64,000 nt of DNA from Chrysomallon squamiferum (taxonomy: Eukaryota; Mollusca; Gastropoda; Neomphalida; Peltospiridae). Position numbers and translations under genes: made by a program. Shown here one piece after another: positions 1-12,583 of the stretch (within the stretch, counting starts at the first letter, position 1; every line of letters begins with the position of its first letter). Where the stretch lies: NCBI GenBank assembly GCA_012295275.1, contig CM022678.1, forward strand, positions 13,650,759 through 13,714,758, given 5' to 3'. The notes beneath the pieces are model-generated. The model made no database searches. It saw nothing but the letters and a program-made list of their open reading frames with translations, and was not told the DNA's origin.

Positions 1-426
1 TTAGCAACTGGAAGAAGTACGAATCCTATTTCGAGGACGCAGAGTCTTTGAAGACTTGAATAATACTGAGACGAAACTCCGGCTTTCTCCGCAATTATAA
101 CACCACGAACTGAATTGGCCTTAAGACGAAGATGGTGATAATAATTGTATAAGACAAGGGAAAAATATAATTTTGAAATAGAAAAATCGCGCTAGTGTTC
201 AGTTTCTAAAATCATTTATTTCATTATAAGACATGTTGTACGTTTACACCTTCTTGTAATGAAGATTAAATTAATCGCTATGACAACTGACCTGAGCTGA
301 GAAACATTTTCACTAAGAAATATTGTAAAATCAGCTGAACATTTAATTAATTACTAGTCACATTGAGTACAATGTTATAACTTAATAACGACAATCTAAA
401 AACGATTCGAGATATCTATATATTTT

Positions 427-499
<73 letters not shown>

Positions 500-1300
500 A
501 TTATTATTTTATTTTTTCGTTTCTAATGAATTTTATGTGTGTGTGTATATATATATATATATATTACTGCTAGAGAATTCCCTTAACTGGAAACATTAAC
601 CTACTTTTCTTAACATAGCAATTTTACGTTTGTAGCCATTGGCCGTAACCATATCACTCTCAGAAACATAAATAACACCAGTATGGCTGGAAGTGTGGAA
701 GTCAACCACACCGAGGTTGTCATCATAGTGCACACGAACCGAATCTAACAATGAAAAAAGGAAAAAAGATTTCAAAAGAGAGAAAACCTAAGAAACAGAT
801 CTGCACCATATTGTTCATAAAACCGAGCCAGAATATTATATTAACAGGTAATGATGTAGCATTACTTATTCAAGGATAGCACGCAGACCATCATCAACAG
901 CCATCAAAAACATTAACATGTTAATTAAAAGTAATTATAACGGAAAATGTCGATGGTTAGAGAAATTGGCCATAGTAATAAAGGAAGGATGCGTTTGCGA
1001 AATCTTTTAAAATTCATATTTAAAAAAAGTTTTCCACTGTTCGATATTTTATTATTTAACATTCAGCTTGAATGAGATAATACATGAACCTTATTTCTTT
1101 TAAACCAGTCATTGAAAAATAATACTTTTGGCAAGGAAGTATGGGTAGTTATATTTTTGAGTTATTGTTGTTGGCGTCCACTTACTTTGAAGAGTATTGG
1201 CCAATTCTGTACCACGCCATCTTCCACTGACTACAATATGACCTGTTGGCAAATTAATTTCTGTTTTCACAGGCCGTTGTGACTGACAGGGGGAATTCAT
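1..1300 (-). CDS. FAAP24: FAAP24, Fanconi anaemia core complex-associated protein 24 (partial, 3' end off window)
   Basis: Three coding exons read on the minus strand: 1186-1300 (ATG at 1300), 605-744 and 1-119. Phases join exactly (1, then 0), giving about 124 residues. Residues 18-30 (PTGHIVVSGRWRG) match the conserved N-terminal GHIVANEKWRG motif of FAAP24. Exon 2 carries the ILYVTEADLV-GNGY-like block as VIYVSESDMVTANGYKRK. Exon 3 carries the GIVVVEK...LDLGMVLLPVA-like block as GVIIAEK...LEIGFVLLPVA. In the family, FAAP24 pairs with FANCM through an ERCC4-like nuclease fold that is catalytically dead, and it helps load the complex on damaged DNA. The C-terminal helix-hairpin-helix domain would lie beyond the left edge. 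Donors are GTAAGT and GTAGGT; acceptors are TTAG and TTAAG. Family identity is firm. The start codon is the first ATG of the exon and is less certain. Confidence 0.9.
429..564. repeat. (CT)n and (GT/AT)n microsatellites in a FAAP24 intron
   Basis: A pure CT run covers about 429-497. It is followed by a short T-rich spacer and then a GT/AT run at about 536-564. Both lie in the intron between FAAP24 exons 2 and 3, about 40 bases from the exon 2 donor at 604. Confidence 0.95.
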
Positions 1301-2884
1301 TAGGTAGAGCCAAGTTCCGTTTCGTAAATTACCCGCTAATTCTGTTTACATTGAAAATATACTTGAGATCCATAAATATTGATAAACATTGCAAGGAGCC
1401 CGTAGTTGTAAAATCTAGAATAAATATCAAAAACCCATAAAAACGTTAAATAATGCAAGGCAAGTATTTCACGCTTATCATGATATTTCATTACATCATG
1501 AAATATCTCAATTCGGACTAAATCATAATTCAATTTGCATTAATTTGTTTTAACACAAGCGACAACGCGAGTACTCATGAATATTAATGATAGCCGATGA
1601 CCTGCGTGTCATTCCCATCTTTTACCGCTCTCCAAGAAAGCGTGCAGAAAACACTATAGTTACCTAGAATTATACTATTTACATCGTTAAAAAGTTGAAT
1701 ATTAAAAAGTACAATACAGTTTATAGAATATGTTTGATTCGTTTTAGTTAATTCGTTGTATTAATTATTTTAAAATGGCTTTGTGATAACTCGTGATGTC
1801 TTTTATGTACAAGTAACTAAACTTGTGTATAAAATAAATCTTGCAATGCCCGACTTTATTTTTTTAAACTTAAATGATATATTGGTATTACCACACAAAG
1901 TACACAAAAATAATTTATGGCGTGAACAGCAACTGTAGGAAATAACAAAATAATAATTGACAAACTTATAAAAGTAAAATGGCAATAGCATCGGATACAT
2001 ACATGCATAATACATGCACACATACATATAAAAAAAAAGTCTTATAAAGTTACAGCTTCTATAAATAAATTAACAACAATGGCATGGAAATATGCCAAAT
2101 AATCATCAAATATCTAATAAGAAATATCTTGTAGAATACCTTTATTTGCTTACATTTTTAAAATGTTTACAATACATAGGTTGATTTTCTATAATTAATT
2201 TCAGAATTATTTATAGCTAATATCCATACAATTTCCACAACTAATTATTAATCATACATTTATAGCATATTGATAGACTGCTTAATCTAAAAAACAGAGT
2301 TTACATCATATTTCTAACATCTTACTTAGTAAAATACATTTTAACAATATATATACTTATAAATAAACTTGAACAACTTGCAATTGTCAGATTTTCATTA
2401 GTTTGAGTGCATAAATTATCTGTAAATAGTTATTCAGTTTTCCTGAAGTTTTTTTCTGCAGTTAGTAGTAATGAGAAAATTTTGTGCAGAATTTAAAAAA
2501 AGTTTTAGTCTGATACAATCATTATATAATTAATTTGAAATTTAAACAAAAAATAATAAAATTATATCAAATATCAAAATAATTTCAATTCATTCACATT
2601 ATCAATATCTCATAACTGTTTTGTAATAATTGTTATTGATTTAGTTTCAACAAGAGAAATCCCAAATTATATTGTTCTATTTCAAATTTATTTAGATAGA
2701 AAATAAGAACTGATTAATGTTAATAAGCAAAATGAAATTTTTGAAAACTCGTATGAAGTCTGATAACAAATATATGCTAAGTAAAATAAAATATGTTGAC
2801 TTTGTTTATCACTTTGTGCCTCATGTGACATCCAGTCACAATTGTGCTGTTGAGTTATATTTGAACCTGTCTTGTAACTGACTG
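1301..2884. other. Spacer between FAAP24 and the PRPP synthetase gene
   Basis: No coding exon is recognisable on either strand; short ORFs here are AT-rich and lack family motifs. By position, the left part holds the FAAP24 promoter and 5' UTR (minus strand) and the right part holds the 3' UTR of the PRPP synthetase gene (minus strand). No CpG-rich core or TATA arrangement stands out. Confidence 0.6.
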
Positions 2885-5800
2885 TTATGGCATGAGATCA
2901 TAACCTAACAGAGATTCTGCAATCACTCCACACAGAGACATCAGTTTGAAAGGTTTGTATTGGCTGATCTCCTTGGCATGAGGAATTGAATCAGTTATCC
3001 AGAATGTCTGAAAAGACACATCACTGTCTGTGAACTGTTTCCATGAGTTTCCAGGAAACACAGCATGAGTTACATATGCACTAATTGACTTCGCACCTTG
3101 ATCATTCAACACCTGCAACAGAAAAACAAATACTTGCTTTATACTTTCTTTGTTATCTCATGACTCTCCACATGACACCATAGACAGACATGCCACACAC
3201 ATATACACCATCATATACATCACATTATAAATGTTTTCTTTTTATTGTTATCAGACAAACATTGCTTACTTTAGCACACTCAATCATGGTCCCTCCAGTT
3301 TGAATAAGATCATCTATTATTATAATATCCTTTCCAGCAGGATTCCCTGCAAAGAAAACATATTGATTCTAAATATGTGCATGGAGTTTGTTTACATCTA
3401 AACTGATTTAACAAACACTGACAACACTGACATTATGGTACAGGAAAAGTATTTGTTGAATACTGACAAATTTTAACTTGTTTTGGGTGAGACACAGTGT
3501 ATAAATAATTTCTTTCAAAACTGTAAATTGCAAAAGAGCAGTAACAAGTTATTTTATTATTACAATATTGGGTTAAAAGGGAATGTTTAAAAATTCACCC
3601 TCTTTAATTGTGACAATTTTCTTCTTGCCATCTCTGACTTTTGCACAGATGACAGTGTGATCATCAGGGAAATATGAATGAAAACGTTTAAAGGCACCAT
3701 CATCAGGGAAGGCAAATGCCAAGTTTGACTTGTAAGGTAAAAATTCAATTTCTCTCTGTAACAGTGGAATTGCTGAAAGAAGCCTGCAAAAAATAATTCA
3801 CATTAATTTTAGAAGCAGTGAAAAAAACATCTTTACAACAAGGAATAAAAAATGCTTTTTTTATTTTTTTATTATACAAATTTAGATATAACTAACATAA
3901 TAAAAAATTCAGAATAATAACTATTGTGGACTATTCAGTTTAAATTACCGTGGAATGACGTTGTCAGAGAAGTAAAATCTCTCCTGCAGAGCATGTATGT
4001 CAAAAATTATCACTTGAGCAGGACCTTTAGCTGACAGCGGTATCGCAGACAGCAGTGTCGCAAGAGTCTGTGTCAACAAAGTTTTAAATTTTTAAATTTA
4101 AATACTGAAATGTTGAACAGTATGAAGATAAAAATAAAAAAAATAAGATGTTACAAATATTTTTAATAAAAATAGTGATTATAATAGTAACCCAAAGAAT
4201 AATGGCAACAAAATTATGTAATTTTTATATCATTTCTTTTTGTTAAAATAAACAGAACTGCAGATAACTGGAAATTTGCTATGAAAAAAATAATAAAAGG
4301 AAAGAGTGTCACACTTTTGCTGTAGCAATTTGCCCCTCTGTATCAACCCGCTCCATGGTTCCTGTAGGAAAATACGGCAGTATGAAGTGAAAAGATTTTG
4401 CCAAATACCTGGAATAAAAAAGTTCAAGAAAATTGTAATTACTGTGTGGTGAGAAGTGAATATCCACCTACAAGAGCAGCAAAATTAACATTTGCTATAT
4501 TCTGTTATAGCTGTTCTAAATAATTACTGATATATTAAAAACATTTACATTTTAACATACTTACCTAGGAAATGCATACAGGACAGACAGCTGTTCAAAT
4601 ATAACATTTGGAGAATGGAAACTTCCAACAAAGATTACTGAAAAGAAAAAATAGACCTATATAAATATCTTAAGTGATAACAACTGCAAATAAAATTAAA
4701 TAGCACAAATATAATAATTCAACATGTTTCACTGATCTCTTGTTAAAGTGATGGTGTTGACTGATATATATCTGGTGGTTGATAGGGTGTTGTAAACTTT
4801 TGATGTGGTTACAATATAAAACCAGATGTCAAAATGCATTTTAATTATCTTTTTTACATGAGTAGATGAGAGGTGTGCCTAAAATATTTAGACCGAATGA
4901 ACATAAATAATAAATTAATTCCACACATCTTCAATCATTTAGAATAGTTTTCTTAACCAAATAAAATTGTACTTTTTAGTTTTTCAAAATAAAAATTAAC
5001 TGTCACTTTAATTTTGTATTAAAATAAAAGTTTCCTATGATTATTCCTAATATGAATTTGTAATTTTTTTTGGCTATCTAGAAATTATTAATGGTAATTC
5101 AATCAGTATTAAGGACTTTTGTTCAAACATATTAACTGTATAAATTATTTTGCAATTGAGAGTAGGTCTGCTTATGTATATGTCACTGTGTTCTATTAGT
5201 TTGGATACATTTTTTTTCACTTTAGATATACTTGTCTGTTCATTTTAAATGATGTATTTAGATCTCACCATCTTTGCCGGCCATATATTTGACATCTTGA
5301 ATAAATACATTAGGAAATCCATCAGGAAAACGTCCCCACTCAATTGATTTTCGAAACTCCACCATCCTCTGAGATGATACTGATAGAGATCGCTCAGCTT
5401 TCTGTAAATAATAATAACAAATAATAATATTAATAAAATTATAAGCTAACATAATTATAATGTAACAGCATCGGTAATAACAATATGAATAAAAATGCAA
5501 CATAATACTCAATACAATGAAGCAGAACAGTATTACAACATAAATTTGAAAAATTAACAAATAAAATAACTAAACATATTTTACATATATAGGGCAACAC
5601 TGGTGAATGAAACCAGCATCCTTATTATTTCTTGACATGTTGCTTTTCTTTGTATGAAAACAAAATTCAATATGAAACTTAAGTAATAACTTTCCTATTC
5701 TCAAGTTTAGCACTCACCCCAACCCTCCACTATTGTATAACATTACATGCTGTTGAAACTATTAATATTGCTACCCTAATTATTACTGATGCTGTTTTTG

Positions 5801-6453
5801 TTTTGTTTTTTGTTTTTTTAATTAACTGCTTCATTCCCCAAAAAGAAGAAGGAAAAAAGGGAACTTTTTTTTTTTTTTTTTTTTTTTTGTGCTTTTCTTT
5901 TTGTTTGGCATTATCCTTTTTTTATTCTTTAGAGAAATAATTTTATGATTTAAATATTTGTGTATTATTGTTTATAATTTTATATAGTTAAAAACATTCC
6001 TGAATCAGTTTTTAAGAAAATACCAAGAAAAAGCTCGAACAATTGAAATCAAAACCAGTTTTACTTTCATTCTTTTCTATTTTTAACATTATATATATAT
6101 ATATATACACACATCTATATATACTCATATATTTATATATATATATATATATCAGAAAATTAATTATTATTTAATTTTATTTATTTATTTATTGATTATT
6201 TTTTAAATTATTTTTTTTAATTATTTTTATTTATTTATTTATTTATTTATTTTTTTTATTATTATTATTTTTTTTTTTATTAGCATTATCCTTATTTTTT
6301 CTTTAGAGAAATAATTTTAAAACATTTAATTATTTATATATTATTGTTTATAATTTTTTATATATATATTGGAAAATTAAGTATTATTTAATTTTTTTTT
6401 TTTTTTTTTTTTTTTTTTGTTTGTTTATTAAGCGCTGTTGTTGTCATTATTTG

Positions 6454-6525
<72 letters not shown>

Positions 6526-6825
6526 TGGAAATATTTACAAAAATTTCCTCTGACAGTCTGCTACATGCTGAATTTTTATCAAACAGTTTGTACTAATTCC
6601 CAGCCAGCTGAAACGTGTAATGATGAATAATTGTATTTATTAATATTTATATTCCAGAAATAATATTTTATAGTCAATTTTCAGTTTCTAACTAATCATT
6701 ACCAGTCTTTTTATCTGCGAATCTGACCACTGTCCAGTGCAACATTCAACGATCTGCATTGCCAACGATTCCATGGAAGGGTGAGCATAAAGAAGTACGG
6801 AATCGGGTTCTTGCACAAAACTCAT
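2885..6825 (-). CDS. Class II (plant-type) ribose-phosphate pyrophosphokinase
   Basis: Eight minus-strand exons: 6703-6825 (ATG at 6825), 5269-5401, 4565-4637, 4315-4408, 3949-4067, 3599-3783, 3270-3346 and 2885-3112 (TAA). Every phase joins, giving 343 residues, close to the usual ~340 for plant PRS3/PRS4. The enzyme makes PRPP from ribose-5-phosphate and a nucleoside triphosphate, feeding purine, pyrimidine and NAD synthesis; a cytosolic site is expected because no targeting sequence is seen. Diagnostic blocks, in order, are [80 protein letters not shown], the PRPP-binding loop [17 protein letters not shown], and the C-terminal [10 protein letters not shown]...FWITDSIP. These resemble plant PRS3/4 more than the usual animal PRPS1/2; in plants that class is phosphate-independent. 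The first exon ([20 protein letters not shown]) was found by phase match and is slightly less certain. Confidence 0.93.
5402..6702. other. Low-complexity first intron of the PRPP synthetase gene
   Basis: This is mostly poly-T/poly-A, (TTTA)n, (TA)n and a CT run. It includes an internal duplication: the block starting GCATTATCC at about 5908-5985 recurs at about 6283-6360 (offset 375). Both copies contain TTTAGAGAAATAATTTTA and TATTATTGTTTATAATTTT. No exon is visible between the start-codon exon and 5401. Confidence 0.75.
6456..6521. repeat. (CT)n microsatellite, 66 bp
   Basis: An uninterrupted CT dinucleotide run in intron 1 of the PRPP synthetase gene, about 180 bases downstream (in the gene's sense) of the exon 1 donor. 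Confidence 0.97.
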
Positions 6826-7420
6826 TTTTGCTAGCACAGAGAAAATGAAACAACAATTTCGGTGTATTTGTCAATTGGGGGTTTTGGAGATTTCAGTTGT
6901 TATCGGAACATGTCGGTAAATTCCGACAGGCTATTCTTTCCGTCGGCGAAATATTCCGAAAGTTGTTTTTATAAATTCTTGATTCGTATATATCCGGCCT
7001 TAGTATTCGTAACTATGATAAACAACATTAACAATCACCCTCTTTGTGTTTTCTGATCTGTCTAAGCAATTATTCTATATTTTATTTCACTTGAAACGTT
7101 TTGCAAAGGATTTCAGTTGTCGTGGAATATGCTGATGAGGTAAACTCTTTTATATCATTTTTTTCGTTATGTTTCTTGAACATTACAACCTATCAGTGGA
7201 GTCAGGAACTCAGTGGCCAGACATAAACGAATTGGGAATAATTTAAAAATTATCTATATGTAAGAAAAGATAACTTTAGTATGAGTGTATGTATGAATGA
7301 ATAAATATATGTGTGTATATATGTGTGTGTGTGTGTGTGTTATCATCATCATCATCATCATCATTCTTGTGTTGCTGTTGTTAATTTTATTTATTATTAT
7401 TATTTATTTACTTATTATTT

Positions 7421-7459
<39 letters not shown>

Positions 7460-7981
7460 TTTTATTATTACTGTTGAACGTCGATTTCATAGGGGGACTA
7501 ATAGGGGGAGCACTGGTTTTGGAAATCGTGAATTAACCCTAAAATTTACCGAAACATTAAAATTTATAACACATAAGAGTTTATGTAAGTAATACTATGG
7601 TGTAATAACAGCATAGAAAGTGGGTTGATAGAGGGTAGCCATGATCGTATAGAGGGACTGAGAATAACTTAATAATATCCAGAGGTAAAGTTTCAAGAGG
7701 GAAATGGCGGAAAGTTCAAGCGATGTGGGCCGGATAATCAAGGGTCGACAATGTTATTTTTTATTATAATTATATATTTTTATTCAATTTTATTTACCAT
7801 ATTTATTTTTCTTTTCTTTTTTGTTTTTGTTTTCTAGATTATTACTAAAGAATATTAGAAGACTATTTCAGTCATCTTGCTGACAAATTTACTGAAATAA
7901 AATATGAAAGTGTCAGTTATAAACTATATTGTAAACGTTTGATGAAATGGCTGTAAGTAAACATTTTAATAAATATATCCA
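6826..7981. promoter_or_regulatory. Divergent promoter region between PRPP synthetase and ARM-TIR-SAM genes
   Basis: The two start codons (6825 minus, 7982 plus) face away from each other across 1,156 bp, so both promoters must lie here unless upstream non-coding exons exist. The segment contains GT, TCA and TTTA microsatellites (about 7322-7460) and a more complex, GC-richer part at about 7480-7750. A TTTTCTAG acceptor-like site at 7838 suggests a possible 5' UTR intron of the TIR gene; this is weak. No specific factor site is claimed. Confidence 0.5.
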
Positions 7982-9063
7982 ATGGGTTGTGGAGCTTCTA
8001 AATCACCTGTTGTTGAATTAGCCAGTCAGAGAAAGTTATCTTCTGATTTAACCAATACAGATCGAACATTACAGGACCAAGCTTGTCACTGGGAATTGCA
8101 GTCTGTGTCTTCAGCCATTGCAGAAAATGATTCAGCTTATCAGAAAGAAGTTGCTGTAGGAAAAGAGATCCTTATACGAAATACGGGTGAAATTAATACA
8201 AAAACAATTCCAGAATTATTAAATAAAACTGAAAACAAATCTTCGCTAAAAACAATGGAAGAAGAAACTACAGATACCACAGTCACGTCTTCAGATGCCC
8301 AACAACATAACCAGGAGACTGAAGCATCTGCTACGATCTCAGATGAAACTTCATCTCTTAAGAAACAGACAGAAAATATTCAAGAAAATGTTCTTAAAGA
8401 AGTGAAATCGCTAAGCCCCGAAGAAGTGAAAGATAAATACGACTCAGCTATTTCTAAAATTACTAAAACCATTGAAAACATCAAAAACAGTCCGTTTTTC
8501 ACCGAAAGTGAAGAAGCTTTGAAAATTTTGAGATCAAATCTTCTTTCTATAGGCAGAGTTTATTTTGCATTGAAAGGAGCCAGCAACGCCGATATTATTA
8601 AACTCAGACGAAACGTCGGCATATTGCTGTATGAAAATAACGTCGTCAAAGTCATGTGCAACGTCGTAATACACTGTTACCGTACCGACTGTTACAAAAA
8701 CAGTGAAGGAAAAATAATTCCGTCTCGTTATAACTTACTTAGAAGCGCTCACATTGGTTTGTTGAATTACTCAGACGCCAGTGAGCAGTGTGCTATAGGG
8801 ATGTGTGAACATGAAGAATTTCTCAAAGAGGTGGCCAGTAAGCTACAGGAATGGAAGCAGCCGCATATGGAATCAAACATACTGGTGAATAAATAGATTT
8901 TTCTATCAATTTTGTTAAGATAAATAATAATGTGTAGGATTCATCAACAAAGCAAAAATAATAATAATAATAATAAATATAAAAACCAGTGAATGTAAAT
9001 TACAAAATATTTTTCAATAAATCACGAATTGAATATAATTTACTGGATGTATTTTCTGTTCAT

Positions 9064-9094
<31 letters not shown>

Positions 9095-9616
9095 TAAATT
9101 TAGGAAGATGAAAATAAAATGCTCAAATGGGATCTAGGAATAATTCATAACATCGCGATGGTTGACTCTTCAATTTCCTTACTGAGATCTCTCGATTTCA
9201 CAAATATTCTTCTTCCTTATCTTACCTCAAAATATGAAATGTTTTGCATGTCAGCCATCTTGGCTCTTTCTGACATAGTAGAAGAATCCAACTGCGAATT
9301 ACTACAGACGAGTGGTCATGGGATACAGTTCTTGTTGAAAAAACTCAGGAAAGCTTTAGAAAGTCCTACTCGCAAATATTCCGGCTTTTCGGCGAAGGAA
9401 TTAGGAAGAGGTAATAGCCAGTCGTAATTTGAGATGCAGTTAAATATTTGTTCTTAATTTCAGCTTATCTGCTACTAGTATATGTATGTTTGATCCATTG
9501 TTTATATATATTGTAATGGTATGTAATTTTTAAAAATTAATGTTATCACTGATACTTGTTTCTCAGCTGCATATAAACTATGATAATAACAAGTCTTCTC
9601 TCTCACGTTATTATTA

Positions 9617-9656
<40 letters not shown>

Positions 9657-12583
9657 AGACGACATTCGACAAAATACAGTAGTAATTGTATGTAATGTAA
9701 CATTGTTAGAAATGTCATATTTAAAGTGTCTTCAGGCAAATATGGATAGATTTAGTTTTAAACCTATCATAGAAAAGTTTTTTTTTTTTTTTTTTTTTAC
9801 TTAACTTTACTTATAAAATACATTTATTTTGAATTAATTTTCAGCTGTGGGTAGAATGGCCAGAAGTGATGCAAACAAGAAATCATTAGTAAACGAGGGT
9901 TCTCTCCCCTTATTGGTGGAACTTGTTAAAACGGCCGAAGATATCGAAGAAGAGAGAGGTTACTTAATTCATGTGATCTTTAAAATAAATATCGAAATTA
10001 ATCTTTATATATTTATTTATTTATCACAATATTTTTTATTTTTTTATTTTTATTTTTTATTTAACAAGTCTTTCATTAATACTTGTTGAATGATTTACAC
10101 TTATGGTTAAGTTCATAATAATGTTATCATCGTCCTCGTCATCGTTATCATCATCATTATAATTACTATTTTCAGAGGCGTTTGAGTCAATATGGATGTT
10201 GGCTTTTGATGATCAAAATAAGAGCAAAATCATGGAAGAGCCGGATCTTGTGGACCTGGTTGTTTTGAAGTTTCGCGAATCGACAGATGGCAAAGTTCGT
10301 AAAACATGTCAGGGAATTCTGTGGACGTTGAGGCACGAGCTAGCTGACTCCAACAAATACAGAGACATTGGTTAGAATATTTTAATTTTTAAATTAATAT
10401 CTTACATGTTGCAGTAATACATATAATTATTATGCATTTTATTATCTTTTAATCTCTCATTCTTTATCATTTACAATAATTACATATGTTTAAACCAAGA
10501 TATATTCAGAATTCATCAAGTTTCAATAAGCAGTTTTATGGTGAATTTATGGTATGGTTGAAATACTATGTCACCTTTTGACAGGTGTCCAGTTCAGAAG
10601 AAAATCAGAAAGCGAAGTTGAGAAGGACGCAACTGAGAAACCAGTCAAAGAATTTGGTCACGTGATGATCAGCTATCAATGGGCAGACCAGCAAATTCTT
10701 AAGAATATTCGTGACCACATTAAGAGAGTTGGTTTTCCTGTGTGGATGGATATTGACAATATGGGCGGGTCGACGCTACAGGCTATGGCTGAGGCGATTG
10801 AGGACGCCAACGTAGTTCTAATTTGCATGTCCAACAAGTACAAAAACAGTCCAAACTGTAGAGCAGGTGAGAAATCTGCAACATTCTCATATTATTTTAA
10901 TGAAAGAATAAAATTGCTGCTAGGAAAAGATCATCAAAGAAAAAAAAAAAAAAAAAAATTACCTTTAAGTAAAATAAAATTTTATATTTCATAATATTTT
11001 CTTTGCAATCTAGTTTTGTAATGCATGGAAAATGTCAAACGAACAGTCTGGATACATCTCTAACGGCTCAGTTAACAAACTGATTCTTGTTGATTTAAAA
11101 ACGTGTCACTTTATTTTAAACAGAGCAACAAAAGAGTATTACGTCATTATAATGTTTATGTATAAATAATTATACCAAATAAATAAAATGAAATGATTCT
11201 TTGAATACCTTTGGAGGAGGCGGGTGATCCGAAGGTGCATTAAACGTTCAGGTCTTGTTCTCTGATGACATTTATATTATGACATGAACTCTTATGACAT
11301 CACATCTTCTGGTATTATAGCTTTATAGATAAGATTTTAGATGTGTTTCATATTTCAGAGGCAGAATATGCATTTCAGAAACGCAAGACAATCATTCCAC
11401 TGATAATGGAAAGAGGCTACAGACCAGACGGGTGGTTAGGAATGATTCTTGGCTCAAAATTGTTCTACGATTTCAGTGGAAAATACAGATTTGAAGAAAA
11501 AGTAGATGGCTTACTCAGGGAACTTGAAATACTTTACAACAAACATCCGAGCGCTGGTGGAGCTGGCGACCTTGTCGATGCCGCCGTTAGTGAGGAGGTC
11601 AGCTGGATTATTATCATAACTATAAAAACATTTCACATCAATAACAACATAATATTTTAAATTTTCTTTGCGCTTTCATTTTTAATTGTTGTCGACGTTA
11701 CTGTTATTTTGTCAAATTCGTAGTTATATTTTCAGCCCATAGTACCGCTCAGGACCGATGTTTATCGTGGTCAAGTGGTCAGTCGGGGAAACAGTGATAA
11801 AGTGAAAGTATGGACCAAACAAGATGTTGGTCAGTGGCTGAAGAAACATGATCTTTCTGAACACAGGTCAGTAATCACAGAATAAATCAAATCAAGGTGT
11901 ATATCATTTTTTTTCTTCTTTCTAATTTTGTTATATTTATTTTATATAAGGTTGCATATTCACAAAGACTGTAAATATGTATTTTAACAAATATAAATAC
12001 TACTACTACTACTACTAATAAAATGCCATACATACTAGATAACTATCAATTTAATTAACTTATATATCAATTTCTATTCACGTAAATTGTCTATTCACTT
12101 AATATTGTTTTTTCAACCATTATTTTTTCAGCGAATTGCGGGTACTTAGTGGGAAAGAAGTGTCATTTTTATCTAAGCTCAGATTCGAGGTTAGTAAGTT
12201 ACAAAAACAATGAAACAAGGGGAAGAAGAAGAAAAGAATTATCCCCACCTGAAACATCGAAGAAAGAAAAAAAAAAAAATTTAAAAAGAAGAATAAAAAA
12301 GTATATCTCAAATGAATAAAATGAATAATAATAATAATAATAATAATCACCGAGTTGTTCAATTGTAAGATAAACACTAAACATAGAAACAAAATTTTAA
12401 ATAATCATCTCTGTCAAAACGTTTTAATTATACACAAAGTAATCTAACGTTTTCTCAAACTGTGTTTTTATTTTACAGGCACCAGAATATTTTTACAAAA
12501 CTGTGGAAACAAAACTTGGAATACAGCGTCTTCTGGATTTAGTTAAGTTTATAGAAGCTATGGATGACCTGAATTCTGTCTAG
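7982..12583 (+). CDS. ARM-TIR-SAM protein with N-myristoylation-type start
   Basis: Nine plus-strand exons: 7982-8884, 9104-9410, 9845-9958, 10176-10370, 10585-10866, 11359-11597, 11736-11866, 12132-12189 and 12479-12583 (TAG). Phases fit throughout; the product is 777 residues. The start MGCGASKS has Gly2 and Cys3, as in N-myristoylated and palmitoylated proteins, suggesting membrane attachment. Residues ~20-150 are acidic and Ser/Thr-rich. Helical armadillo-like repeats span ~150-505 (for example GRMARSDANKKSLVNEGSLP and RKTCQGILWTLRHEL). The TIR domain spans ~532-670: GHVMISYQWADQ, VWMDIDNMGGSTLQAMAEAI, CRAEAEYAFQKRKTIIPLIM, GWLGMILGSKLFYDFS. A C-terminal SAM domain spans ~710-777 (VKVWTKQDVGQWLKKHDL). 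Invertebrates carry many such TIR proteins; SARM1 shares the parts but in the order ARM-SAM-SAM-TIR. Innate-immune or NAD-related signalling is inferred only. The exon 3 donor (GTTACT) is weak. Confidence 0.9.
9604..9653. repeat. (ATT)n microsatellite in a TIR-gene intron
   Basis: An ATT run in the intron between exons 2 and 3 of the ARM-TIR-SAM gene. Neighbouring introns also hold (TTTA)n at about 9059-9096 and poly-T at 9779-9799. Confidence 0.9.

Noticed and set aside
7297-7592. Two overlapping plus-strand ORFs upstream of the TIR gene
   Set aside because: They translate GT, TCA and TTTA microsatellites; no conserved motif.
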